The notes beneath the pieces are model-generated. The model did no database searches, was not told where the DNA came from, and saw only the letters and a list, made by a program, of their open reading frames with translations. The translations under genes were made by a program, and so were the position numbers. 20,178 bases of DNA from JANOAR01 sp031411235 (GTDB lineage Bacteria > Verrucomicrobiota > Verrucomicrobiia > Verrucomicrobiales > Verrucomicrobiaceae): contig JANOAR010000307.1 of the NCBI GenBank assembly GCA_031411235.1, positions 1-20,178 of the forward strand, read 5' to 3'. Shown piece after piece: positions 1 through 7,198 of the stretch (position 1 is the stretch's first letter; each line of letters opens with the position of its first letter).

Positions 1-282
1 GGATTCAAAAATAGTGCTGAGGGCAGTGCCTGCACTCCACGAGGCTGTGCCTGCAATCTTCAAGTTCCCATGGGAGGGGGAGAGATGGGAATCGCTACCC
101 GCTTTGCTCTATTCAGAGGCTCATTCTTGCAATGTGAGCCCATCAAGATACTCTCGGCCTTCTTTCCGCTAACCCCACCATGACTGCCTAACCCACCTCT
201 TTCCATAAACCAATTCGCGTAGCTTCGGCTGCTGTCCGCCACGAAACCGCTAATTTCGACAACACAGGACATGCGCTTACCG

Positions 283-303
283 CGCGCCCCAGATTGGGGC
301 GTG
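283..303 (+). other. Short GC-rich hairpin
   Basis: CGCCCCA (285-291) pairs with TGGGGCG (295-301) around a GAT loop. The stem can extend outward through a G-T wobble and a C-G pair to 283 and 303. It sits just before the larger nested stem-loop and has no T-run, so an intrinsic terminator is unlikely. Confidence 0.5.
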
Positions 304-313
304 TTGAAAGCGC

Positions 314-403
314 TCCTGTGTGGGCTCTTAGCGGTGCCTGTGGCGGGGCGTGTGTAGGCACGCCCCTCTTGATATACAGGCACCAACAAGGGTTCACACA
401 GGA
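314..403 (+). other. 90-nt nested stem-loop, candidate structured RNA or DNA element
   Basis: Three nested perfect stems are visible: TCCTGTGTG (314-322) with CACACAGGA (395-403), GGTGCCTGT (333-341) with ACAGGCACC (376-384), and GGGGCGTG (345-352) with CACGCCCC (359-366), closing on a TGTAGG loop. In RNA of the + strand the outer stem can continue through 323-329 with 388-394, using three G-U wobbles. Those pairs would become C-A in the opposite strand, so the + strand folds better. No T-run follows. I do not recognise the element; it could be a leader RNA, a small RNA or a recombination site. Confidence 0.5.
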
Positions 404-467
404 CAGACCTTCCCCAGACAGGGCTGATTCGCACGCAGCGAACCGCCATGCCTGCAAATCCAGACAA

Positions 468-509
468 GGACGCCCCTGCGTCCTTCCGTTGGGGACCGGC
501 CAGTCCCCA
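468..509 (+). other. Two tandem hairpins
   Basis: The first stem pairs GGACGC (468-473) with GCGTCC (478-483) around CCCT. The second pairs TGGGGAC (490-496) with GTCCCCA (503-509) around CGGCCA. They are six bases apart and continue the series of structures leading to mod. No T-run follows, so they are not obvious terminators. Confidence 0.4.
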
Positions 510-542
510 CCCGCTATCCAAGATGCGCACCGAACTGGTGCC

Positions 543-556
543 CGTGAGCGCTCACG
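543..556. promoter_or_regulatory. Perfect 14-bp palindrome upstream of mod, candidate operator
   Basis: CGTGAGCGCTCACG is perfectly self-complementary and ends 34 bases before the chosen mod start. Its position suits a binding site for a dimeric regulator or for the modification system itself. No controller-protein gene is visible in the window, so the role is inferred from position and symmetry only. Confidence 0.3.
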
Positions 557-590
557 ATCATCTACAATGGGAGGGCGTGCGCTGATCGTC

Positions 591-2441
591 ATGGGGAAAT
601 ACGATCACCTGAACCGGGAAGAGCTTCTCCAACAAATGGCAGAGCGTGACCGAAGGGATGCGACACGCTTCGGCCTCGTATGGGAGAGGAAGGACATTGA
701 TCCAGACAAGGCGCTGAACACTGACTTCATCGCTATGGACTTGCAGCCTGAACTTTGTGAAGGCACCGCGCCGTGGCGTAATCTCATCATCGAGGGCGAC
801 AACTTCGATGCGCTGCGTCATCTGCGCATGTGCTTCGCTGGACAGGTGAAGTGCATCCTCATTGATCCCCCTTACAACACCGGGAAGAAGGACTTCGTCT
901 ATAACGACAGCTTCGTTGATGCGAACGATTCCTGGCGCTTCTCGACTTGGATCGAGTTCCTCTATCAAAGGCTGACCATCGCCCGTGATCTGCTACGCGA
1001 AGACGGCGTGCTGCTGGTGTGCATCAATGACGAGAACCGCTCCAAACTGGAGTTGCTGCTGGACAAGGTGATGCCCGGCAAGCGGGTCGGAAGCTTTGTC
1101 TGGCGCACGAAGGACTCCAGCAATGATGCGGGCGGCAATCTCAGTCAGGTGCATGAGCATGTCCTCGTCTATGCCAACCGTCAGTTCGCCTTCGGTGGCA
1201 AGCCCCTCTCGTTGGATGACTATCGCAATCCCGATGGCGACAAACGCGGCAACTGGACGCCCCAGCCTATCACGAAGTCCGAAACGTTGAAGACACGGGA
1301 GAACACATACTACCCGATCCAAGACCCGAAGACTGGCTACTGGTATCCGTGTGATCCCAACGCTGTTTGGCGATACGCCAGCGAAGAGGTCATCAAGCGA
1401 TTGGCGAAGCCGCCGAAGCTGCGATCCGAGACCATCGAGCAGTTGATTCGCAACCAAGAAATTTACTTCCCACAGTGCAAGTCATCCGAGGTGATACAGT
1501 TCAACACTCGTGATGAACTCATCGCCGCAATTCGTGCTGGCAAAGGGCCAGTGCTGCCAAAGAAGAAGACGCCGTTGCTGCGCGAAGACCTGCCTGATTT
1601 GGACTTCTGGATCGCCAAGCCGATTGCTCCTGGTCGTCCCTCTCGAAAAGACTTCCTCAACGAGAAGGAGAAGCTGGTCGCACCCGTGAGTAGTTGGATC
1701 GCTGGGCAGAAGGAAGAGCTGGACTACCTCTACGATGAGTTGGATGAGCAGCTCGAACAACTGCGTTCACCACGCGGCGGCGAAGGCTCGGATGCCATCA
1801 ACGCCATCTTGGGCAGCAAGGCATTCAATCATCCGAAACCACCAACGTTGATTCGCAACTTCGTCAAGCAAGCAACCTCTGCTGGCGATTTGGTTTTGGA
1901 CTTCTTCGCTGGCTCAGGCACGACAGCGCAGGCGGTGCTGGAACTGAACCGAGACGATGCTGCGGATCGTCGCATCATTCTCGTCTCCAGCAGCGAAGTC
2001 ACCACCGATGAGCCAGACAAGAATATATGCCGTGATGTGTGCGCAGAGCGGGTGCGACGAGTGATTCGCGGCTACGGCAGTGCTCCGGGAACGGGCGGCG
2101 ATTTCGCCTATCTCCGCACTCACCGCATCGCTCAAGGCAACATCGTGGAGATGGATCACGCGCAAGTTTGGATGGCGCTGCAACTCATCCATCGCGACAC
2201 GCTGACTGCCTTTGCCGATGCTCCGTTTGTTTGGGCTGGCGATGATGAGCAGGGCATTCTGTATGTGCCGCGCTTTCACAAGGAACATGCCGCCGCCATT
2301 CGCAAGCAGGTGAAGCAGAGCGCGGGTGTGATCCTCTACTCCTGGCAACCGGGCACGGTGCGCCAGCATGTGCGGGCGCAGCATGTGCAGCATGAAGCCA
2401 TACCCGAAAGCCTGATGCGTCGCTTCGGCATGAAAACCTAA
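591..2441 (+). CDS. mod: Type III restriction-modification DNA methyltransferase (Mod)
   Basis: This is a 616-residue site-specific DNA methyltransferase, predicted to methylate an exocyclic amino group (adenine in the type III Mod family) using S-adenosylmethionine. The catalytic motif DPPYNT is at residues 92-97 and the SAM-binding motif FAGSGTT at 439-445. Catalytic-before-SAM order is the beta-class arrangement of Mod proteins. The roughly 340 residues between them would hold the target recognition domain, and about 170 residues follow the SAM motif. The start at 591 is chosen because the conserved sequence begins there (MGKYDHL); an ATG at 567 and an open frame back to 294 are less likely. 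No Shine-Dalgarno sequence is visible. The helicase-nuclease gene begins six bases after the stop, so the two form an operon. The recognition sequence cannot be read from the protein. Confidence 0.9.
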   Translation: MGKYDHLNREELLQQMAERDRRDATRFGLVWERKDIDPDKALNTDFIAMDLQPELCEGTAPWRNLIIEGDNFDALRHLRMCFAGQVKCILIDPPYNTGKKDFVYNDSFVDANDSWRFSTWIEFLYQRLTIARDLLREDGVLLVCINDENRSKLELLLDKVMPGKRVGSFVWRTKDSSNDAGGNLSQVHEHVLVYANRQFAFGGKPLSLDDYRNPDGDKRGNWTPQPITKSETLKTRENTYYPIQDPKTGYWYPCDPNAVWRYASEEVIKRLAKPPKLRSETIEQLIRNQEIYFPQCKSSEVIQFNTRDELIAAIRAGKGPVLPKKKTPLLREDLPDLDFWIAKPIAPGRPSRKDFLNEKEKLVAPVSSWIAGQKEELDYLYDELDEQLEQLRSPRGGEGSDAINAILGSKAFNHPKPPTLIRNFVKQATSAGDLVLDFFAGSGTTAQAVLELNRDDAADRRIILVSSSEVTTDEPDKNICRDVCAERVRRVIRGYGSAPGTGGDFAYLRTHRIAQGNIVEMDHAQVWMALQLIHRDTLTAFADAPFVWAGDDEQGILYVPRFHKEHAAAIRKQVKQSAGVILYSWQPGTVRQHVRAQHVQHEAIPESLMRRFGMKT

Positions 2442-2447
2442 AATTTG

Positions 2448-4913
2448 ATGAGCAAGAAAACCCTCCAACGATTTCAAGAACTGGCACGCGATAGTGGCGT
2501 GGCGCTCTTCACCCATGCGAAGTCGCAACTCGATGCTGCGCTAGGCGATGCTGCCAGCCGTGCCCTCGCAGTGAATCACAATGGCTACTTGCTGATCGAA
2601 GCGCCCACGGGTGCAGGCAAGACGCTGATTGCGGGAAACATCGCTGAGCGATTCAGCGGCGTGGAGGATGTGGTGTGGTTCTGGTTTGCTCCCTTCAAAG
2701 GCGTAGTGGGGCAGACGATCAGTTCGTTGCGCGAGGAGTTCCATGGGCTGCGTCTGCGCGATCTACAAGACGACCGCGCCGTGCAAGGCAGCCGACGTGG
2801 CGATGTGTTTGTGACTACCTGGCAGTCGGTGGCAACGCGATTGAAAGACAAGCGCAACGTGCGCAAAGATGGCGATGAGAACCCGGCAATTGATGGCTTG
2901 CTTGAAGGTCTCCGTGCGATGGGCTTGCGTATCGGTGTGGTGGTGGATGAGGCGCACCATGGCTTCCACGGCGAGACGCTGGCGGCGAAGTTCTTCCGCG
3001 AGGTGTTGCAGCCGGAATACACCATGCTCGTCACTGCCACGCCGGATGACAAGGACATCGCCGACTTTAAAGACCGCCTCGGGATTGCCGAGTTGCATCG
3101 CATTCGCGTGAGCCGTGAGGATGCTCGGGATTCCGGTCTTATCAAAGATGGGGTGAAGTGTGCGGCTTACTTTGTGGAGCCTGAGCGAGCAGCGTTGGCA
3201 GACCTGGAAGGCACTGCATTGCGCGATGCATTGAAGACACATCGGCAGATCAAGCAGACGCTAAAGGACTGTGGCGTATCGCTGGTGCCGCTGCTGCTGG
3301 TGCAGGCGAAAACTCAAGCGAATGTGGAAGGGCTGCGTGAGAAGCTTATCAAGCTGGGCTTCACCAAAGAGCAGGTGAAGACGCACACCTCGAACGAACC
3401 CGATGCTGGATTGCTAGCCATTGCGAATGACGAGAGCGTGGAGGTGTTGATCTTTGTGATGGCGGTTGCGCTGGGCTTCGACGCGCCGCGAGCCTTCACG
3501 CTGGTGTCCATGCGAGCGAGCCGTGACTCCGACTTTGGCGTGCAACTCGTGGGGCGAATTCTCCGTGTGCATCGCCATCTGCATGGGCGTGCGCGTGATC
3601 GCAAGCTGCCCGAGTCGCTGCGCTTCGGTTATGTTTTTCTCGCTGATGCCGAAACTCAAACGGGCATGGATTTGGCCGGGCAACGCATCAATCAGATTCA
3701 AACCGAATACGCCAAGATCAGCCCCGCGACAGTGATCGTCCGCGTAGGTGGTGCGGCAACGCCCACGGTGCAAGTGGTGGGCAAGGGCGGGCAACTGAGT
3801 CTGTTCCCGGCAGACGCACCCATCCATAACGATGAAGAACACACAGGCGAAGATGATCCGGGCTTCGCGCGACAAGGCGGGGTGACTCCCGACTTTGATC
3901 TCGGTGAGTTCTTTGGCAGCAAGCCTGACGCTGCTGGAGATGCGGAGCAGCGCGGCCCCAACATCATCTCTGCGAACACCATCACGGCCTATCGCTACGC
4001 ACTGCGAGCCGATGTGCCAAAGTACTTCAAGACCCAGGTGGCAAGTGATGACAACGACGCGACGGAGGCAGATTGCGCCCATCGCTTTATCGTCGGCAGC
4101 CGTGACCTGCTGGACGCGATGAAGACGCGTGTGGGCGTGCAGAAGCGGACGCTGGACATCTTCACTCGCGAGATGCAAACCGAGATGAATTTCTTGGCTG
4201 ACCTCTCGGCAGAGGCCACAGCTTTAAAAGCGCACAAGGCGCTTTTTTCCAGCGATGTGTTTGATGGCCGCGAGTTGAGACGAGTGCTTTTGCGCAAGCT
4301 GGAAGCGGTCTTGAATGAGGAAGGCTTCGAGGAAGCCAATGACCCAGCACGGGTGAAGCACTTCCTCAATGTCATCCTCGCCACCCATCCCGAACTGCTG
4401 CGCGATGCCCAAAAAGCGGCCACTGCCGAGCACGCGATCATTGAGGCAGCAGACGAGTTGCCACTCGAAGTAGTCTCTGATGAAGCGCTGGTAGCCTCGA
4501 CTCGAAATGTCTATGGCGTAGTGCCTAGCGACCTCAATTCTTGGGAGCGGCACTTTGCCCAAGTGCTAGATATGTCGGCAGGCGGCACGATTCAATGGTG
4601 GCACCGCAACCTGCCGCATAAGCCCTGGTCTGTGAATGTGTTGCTGCCTGATGGGCGCGGCTTTTTCCCGGATTTCCTTGTCGGCGTGGATGGCCGTAAG
4701 ACCGAGGATAGCGTGCTGCTAGCCGAGCCCAAGTTGTCCTTTGAACGCAGTGATGAAGCAGCCAAGACGCAGGCCAAGCATGGTCTCTATGGCCGTGTGC
4801 TGGTGCTTCACCTTGAGGGAGATCGACGATGGAGAACTGTGCGCTATGATGTTAAACGCGCTAAACCTGTGCTGGGCGATGAGTTCCGCGTGGCGGATGC
4901 TGCGGGGTATTAG
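2448..4913 (+). CDS. res: Type III restriction enzyme subunit (Res): DEAD/DEAH helicase-nuclease
   Basis: This 821-residue protein is the ATP-dependent translocase and nuclease partner of Mod. The Walker A motif APTGAGKT is at residues 52-59, the DEAHH box at 167-171, and the superfamily 2 motif VI QLVGRILR at 366-373, giving two RecA-like domains in the N-terminal half. Near the C terminus D742 and E760-P-K762, in a hydrophobic context, fit a PD-(D/E)xK nuclease core, as expected for Res. In the family, Res cuts only in complex with Mod, at a distance from the recognition site. A TTG at 2445 directly precedes the ATG at 2448; I chose the ATG. Motifs look intact, so the system is probably functional. 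A phage-defence role is known for the family and inferred here. Confidence 0.88.
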   Translation: MSKKTLQRFQELARDSGVALFTHAKSQLDAALGDAASRALAVNHNGYLLIEAPTGAGKTLIAGNIAERFSGVEDVVWFWFAPFKGVVGQTISSLREEFHGLRLRDLQDDRAVQGSRRGDVFVTTWQSVATRLKDKRNVRKDGDENPAIDGLLEGLRAMGLRIGVVVDEAHHGFHGETLAAKFFREVLQPEYTMLVTATPDDKDIADFKDRLGIAELHRIRVSREDARDSGLIKDGVKCAAYFVEPERAALADLEGTALRDALKTHRQIKQTLKDCGVSLVPLLLVQAKTQANVEGLREKLIKLGFTKEQVKTHTSNEPDAGLLAIANDESVEVLIFVMAVALGFDAPRAFTLVSMRASRDSDFGVQLVGRILRVHRHLHGRARDRKLPESLRFGYVFLADAETQTGMDLAGQRINQIQTEYAKISPATVIVRVGGAATPTVQVVGKGGQLSLFPADAPIHNDEEHTGEDDPGFARQGGVTPDFDLGEFFGSKPDAAGDAEQRGPNIISANTITAYRYALRADVPKYFKTQVASDDNDATEADCAHRFIVGSRDLLDAMKTRVGVQKRTLDIFTREMQTEMNFLADLSAEATALKAHKALFSSDVFDGRELRRVLLRKLEAVLNEEGFEEANDPARVKHFLNVILATHPELLRDAQKAATAEHAIIEAADELPLEVVSDEALVASTRNVYGVVPSDLNSWERHFAQVLDMSAGGTIQWWHRNLPHKPWSVNVLLPDGRGFFPDFLVGVDGRKTEDSVLLAEPKLSFERSDEAAKTQAKHGLYGRVLVLHLEGDRRWRTVRYDVKRAKPVLGDEFRVADAAGY

Positions 4914-5095
4914 TCTCACGAGAGTACGCGCGATGAAGGCCAATGGACTGCCTGGCGCATTCTCGCTACGCTCGGTGTTTTCGGCGAGACGCTGAAAACA
5001 CCACGCGGGACGCGTAGGCTCCCCCGATGCTAAGAAGCTCTAGCGCTCCTCGCCAAGGCCAAACGCTCCGTGAAAGTGGCGTTTGAACCACTCGC
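4914..5095. other. Convergent intergenic region with two hairpins
   Basis: This gap separates the end of res from the end of the ParE-like toxin remnant on the opposite strand. GGTGTTTTC (4974-4982) pairs with GAAAACACC (4994-5002), with an inner GCG/CGC stem (4984-4986 with 4990-4992). A second stem pairs CAAACGC (5060-5066) with GCGTTTG (5079-5085). Neither has a clear T-run, but their place between convergent genes suggests transcription termination. No gene is seen here. Confidence 0.4.
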
Positions 5096-5429
5096 TCATG
5101 GTTCTTCAGGTTCTTTGAGAAGGCGGCGTGGGAGATCGCGGGCACCGTGCATCACGCGCTCAATGCTGAGCTGATTGCCTGATTGATAGAAGATAAGATG
5201 CTTGTCGAAAGGCCGGACTACCTGAAAACTACGGATGTCTGCAAGCTCAGGTGATTGAAAGTGGCGTCGCAGCCCAAGGTCAGGGTAGTTGGAGAGGCGT
5301 TGAATCGTTTGGTCAATGGCACTCAGGTAACGCTCGGCTACTTCCATGTCGGCGTTCTCCAGATACCAGCCGTATTACAAGGCCATGTCGTGCTCCGCTC
5401 GCAGGGCCGATGACGACGGGCAAACTCAT
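5096..5429 (-). pseudogene. parE: ParE/RelE-family toxin, frameshifted and interrupted by a stop
   Basis: The C-terminal 83 residues (from the ATG at 5347) are a typical ParE/RelE-superfamily toxin, with the segment DLGLRRHFQSPELADIRSF and a C-terminal positively charged tail. The true start is at 5429, where ATGA overlaps the antitoxin stop. From there the sequence reads MSLPVVIGP, after which the frame is wrong. Shifting by one base near 5402 restores RAEHDMAL, then an in-frame TAA (5375-5377), then YGWYLENADMEVAERYL, which continues correctly to the end. One extra base plus one nonsense change, plausibly CAA to TAA, explains the break. Restart at 5347 would lose the N-terminal helix region, so an active toxin is unlikely. 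A sequencing error could explain one lesion but hardly both. Confidence 0.8.
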
Positions 5430-5656
5430 GCGCGTGCGGTGTGGCGGATGCGCTCTAGAACAGAGCCATCATAGGGCTGCTGCGGTGAACGCACGCCTTC
5501 CAGCAGCGCAGCTTCAAGCGCGGGCGATTCATCGAACTCTTGGTGCTCAAGCACGCGAAGGGCTTCACGCACGACATCTCCTTCATCGGCATAACGACCC
5601 GTGTGGATGAGCCGCTCGACGAGCTGGGTGAGGGCGGGTGGAAGGGCGACTGTCAT
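5426..5656 (-). CDS. parD: ParD-like ribbon-helix-helix antitoxin
   Basis: This 76-residue protein looks like a ParD/CopG-type antitoxin. The N-terminal half (ALPPALTQLVERLIHTGRY, then DEGDVVREALRVLEHQE) fits the short beta-strand and two helices of a ribbon-helix-helix DNA-binding dimer. The rest is an acidic, flexible toxin-binding tail. Length is normal for the family. The stop overlaps the start of the toxin remnant (ATGA), the usual coupled order of antitoxin then toxin. ParD proteins normally repress their own operon and neutralise ParE, a gyrase-directed toxin in characterised cases. Because the partner is broken, this antitoxin may be an orphan, kept only as a regulator or because decay is recent. 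Confidence 0.8.
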   Translation of the reverse strand: MTVALPPALTQLVERLIHTGRYADEGDVVREALRVLEHQEFDESPALEAALLEGVRSPQQPYDGSVLERIRHTARA

Positions 5657-5667
5657 GGGTGCAGTTT

Positions 5668-5684
5668 ACGAATTTGGGAATCGT
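5668..5684. promoter_or_regulatory. Imperfect inverted repeat upstream of parD, possible operator
   Basis: ACGAATT (5668-5674) faces AATCGT (5679-5684), an inverted repeat with a one-base bulge, 12 bases upstream of the parD start. ParD-type antitoxins bind inverted repeats at this position. The match is weak and the spacer to the next gene is only 65 bases, so this is a guess from position. Confidence 0.2.
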
Positions 5685-5721
5685 TGTCGAGAGCAGGATG
5701 AGGCAGGCGGGGAGACGATGG

Positions 5722-6993
5722 CTACTTTGCAGCCTTCCACACATCCCCACCGAGCAGCTTTTCGCAGACGTTCACGGCTGAGAGCAAGCCGTCTTCGTGG
5801 AAGCCGTAGCGCGTCCAGGCTCCGGCGAAGAGGGTGCGGCTGGTGGCGTTGTTCAAGCTTGGGACTTGGGTTTGTGCGGTGATGGCGGGGAGGTCGAAGA
5901 GCGGGTGCTCGTAGTCGATGGTCTTGTGGATCGCCTCGGGGGGGACGGTGGCGTTGAGGCTGACGAAGTAATTGACGCGCTTGGAGCAGCCTTGCAGTTG
6001 GTTCATCCAGTAGTGAGTGGTGGTGGCGTGGCTGGTGTCTGGATTTCTTTCGCAACGATAGTTCCAGGCGGCCCAGCAGCGCTTGGTCTTGGGCATGAAT
6101 TTTTCACTGCTGTGCAGGTGCGTTTTGTTCGCCTGATACTTGAACTGGGAGAGCACTTCGATCTCGCGTGCGGATGGGTCGGAGAGCATGCGCAGGGATT
6201 GGTCGGCGTGTGCGGCCATGATGACTTTATCAAAGGTTTGAGTGCCAAATTTCTCGGTGGTGATCTCGATGTGGTCGGCGAGGCGACGCACGGATTTCAC
6301 GGGTGTCTTCAGATGAATGCGGTCGGCGAAGGGTTTCACGAGTCGGCGCACATACTCGCGTGCGCCGCCTTCGACGGTGCGCCAGGGGTGCTGCGTGTGT
6401 AGGCCGAGGAAGCCGTGGTTGTGCCAGAAACGCAGGAGTGTGATGGCGGGGAAGTTGAGCATTTTATCCGGCGGTGTGCTCCAGACGGCACCGCCCATGG
6501 GGACGAGGTAGCGCTCGATGAAGTCCTGGCCGTAGCCGCGTGTGGCGACGTAGTCTGCGAGCGTCATGGCCTGATAACGGGGATCGTCGAGGGCGGCGAC
6601 GGCTTCGGTGTTGAAGCGATTGAGCTGGGCGAGGAAGCGCCAGTGGCGAGGGCTGAGGAGGTTTTTTCGCTGGGCGAAGAGTCCATTGATACCGCCGCCA
6701 TTCCACTCGGTGCCACTGGGGCCGTGCTGCACGCTGAAGCTCATGACGGTGGGTTTCGTCGGCACGTTTAATACTTTAAACAGGCGGGTGAGGTGCGGGT
6801 AGGTGACTTCATTGTAAACCATGAAGCCGGTGTCGATGGGCACTTCGCGCCCGTCCTCATTCACAGCGATGGTGTTGCTGTGGCCGCCGATATACTCGCC
6901 TGCCTCGAAGAGGGTGAGGTCGTAGCGATGCTGAAGAAAATGGGCGCAGCCAAGCCCTGAGATACCTGTTCCTACAATAGCGATTCGTTCCAT
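5722..6993 (-). CDS. FAD-dependent oxidoreductase, amine-oxidase fold (COG2907-like)
   Basis: This is a 423-residue flavoprotein. The N terminus IAIVGTGISGLG (from residue 4) is the dinucleotide-binding GxGxxG of a Rossmann fold, followed by an acidic residue in LTLFEAGEYIGGHSNT. The C terminus has the family's second FAD contact (LFAGAWTRYGFHEDGLLSAVNV). The whole resembles the predicted amine oxidases often found beside cyclopropane fatty-acid synthase and DUF1365 genes in Proteobacteria. Those partners are absent here, so the substrate is unknown. The start at 6993 is set by the Rossmann motif; the frame is open upstream but that extension is low-complexity and non-homologous. It lies 205 bases downstream of the htrA-like gene on the same strand, with a hairpin between them. 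Confidence 0.85.
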   Translation of the reverse strand: MERIAIVGTGISGLGCAHFLQHRYDLTLFEAGEYIGGHSNTIAVNEDGREVPIDTGFMVYNEVTYPHLTRLFKVLNVPTKPTVMSFSVQHGPSGTEWNGGGINGLFAQRKNLLSPRHWRFLAQLNRFNTEAVAALDDPRYQAMTLADYVATRGYGQDFIERYLVPMGGAVWSTPPDKMLNFPAITLLRFWHNHGFLGLHTQHPWRTVEGGAREYVRRLVKPFADRIHLKTPVKSVRRLADHIEITTEKFGTQTFDKVIMAAHADQSLRMLSDPSAREIEVLSQFKYQANKTHLHSSEKFMPKTKRCWAAWNYRCERNPDTSHATTTHYWMNQLQGCSKRVNYFVSLNATVPPEAIHKTIDYEHPLFDLPAITAQTQVPSLNNATSRTLFAGAWTRYGFHEDGLLSAVNVCEKLLGGDVWKAAK

Positions 6994-7198
6994 ACTCGAA
7001 TGATTCGTTTGTGATCGAGTTTTGGATTCAGCAGAGATCGACGAACCCGCAGGTGTCGAAGGCGCTGACAAGGCGGTTGACGCTCGCACAGGCTGGAAGC
7101 CCAGTGCCACACGGCTCTGGTGCCGCGTGCGTGGCTCTCGAAGCACGAGCCGCTGTTGGCGCAACAGCGGCATGGGCTTCGAGAGCAGGTCGAGGGTT
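6994..7198 (-). other. Spacer between htrA and the FAD gene, REP-like
   Basis: I see no gene in these 205 bases. The left half contains ACAGGCTGGAAGCCCAGTGCCAC around 7088-7110, which resembles dispersed extragenic repeats that I recall from Verrucomicrobia and Planctomycetes genomes; I could not check this. The right half is the large hairpin listed separately. The region could be a mobile or REP-type element or an RNA processing site. Confidence 0.4.
7134..7186 (-). repeat. Large two-tier hairpin downstream of the htrA-like gene
   Basis: The outer stem pairs GCTCTCGAAG (7134-7143) with CTTCGAGAGC (7177-7186), ten perfect pairs. The inner stem pairs CCGCTGTTG (7150-7158) with CAACAGCGG (7162-7170), nine perfect pairs around a 3-base loop. 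Six bases on each side form an internal loop. The element begins 12 bases after the protease stop on its coding strand. No T-run follows, so it is either a Rho-independent-like barrier without a tail, a transcript-stabilising structure, or a dispersed palindromic repeat. Confidence 0.6.

Larger units (their letters stand above)
1..590. other. Non-coding, hairpin-rich region upstream of mod
   Basis: I see no recognisable gene in these 590 bases. Frames stay open on both strands, but their translations match no family I know and they overlap one another. What the region does hold is inverted repeats: a 7-bp stem (65-71 with 85-91), a hairpin at 283-303, a nested stem-loop at 314-403, small hairpins at 468-483, 490-509 and 527-541, and a perfect 14-bp palindrome at 543-556. 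A 9-bp direct repeat GTGCCTGCA lies at 26-34 and 47-55. The region may be the leader or control region of the restriction-modification operon, or the edge of a mobile segment. No integrase, att site or tRNA is visible. Confidence 0.6.

Noticed and set aside
314..403. Integron attC site or retron msr-msd
   Set aside because: I found no attC core (GTTRRRY with matching RYYYAAC at the ends), no integrase and no reverse transcriptase.
60..530. A 156-codon frame on the minus strand through the structured region, with another of 134 codons overlapping it
   Set aside because: The translations match no family I know, overlap each other and run through the hairpins. They are probably by-products of GC-rich inverted repeats. 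A homologue search or ribosome profiling would settle it.
294..590. N-terminal extension of mod to 294
   Set aside because: The recognisable Mod sequence starts at MGKYDHL (591). The extension is unlike Mod proteins and covers the structured DNA.
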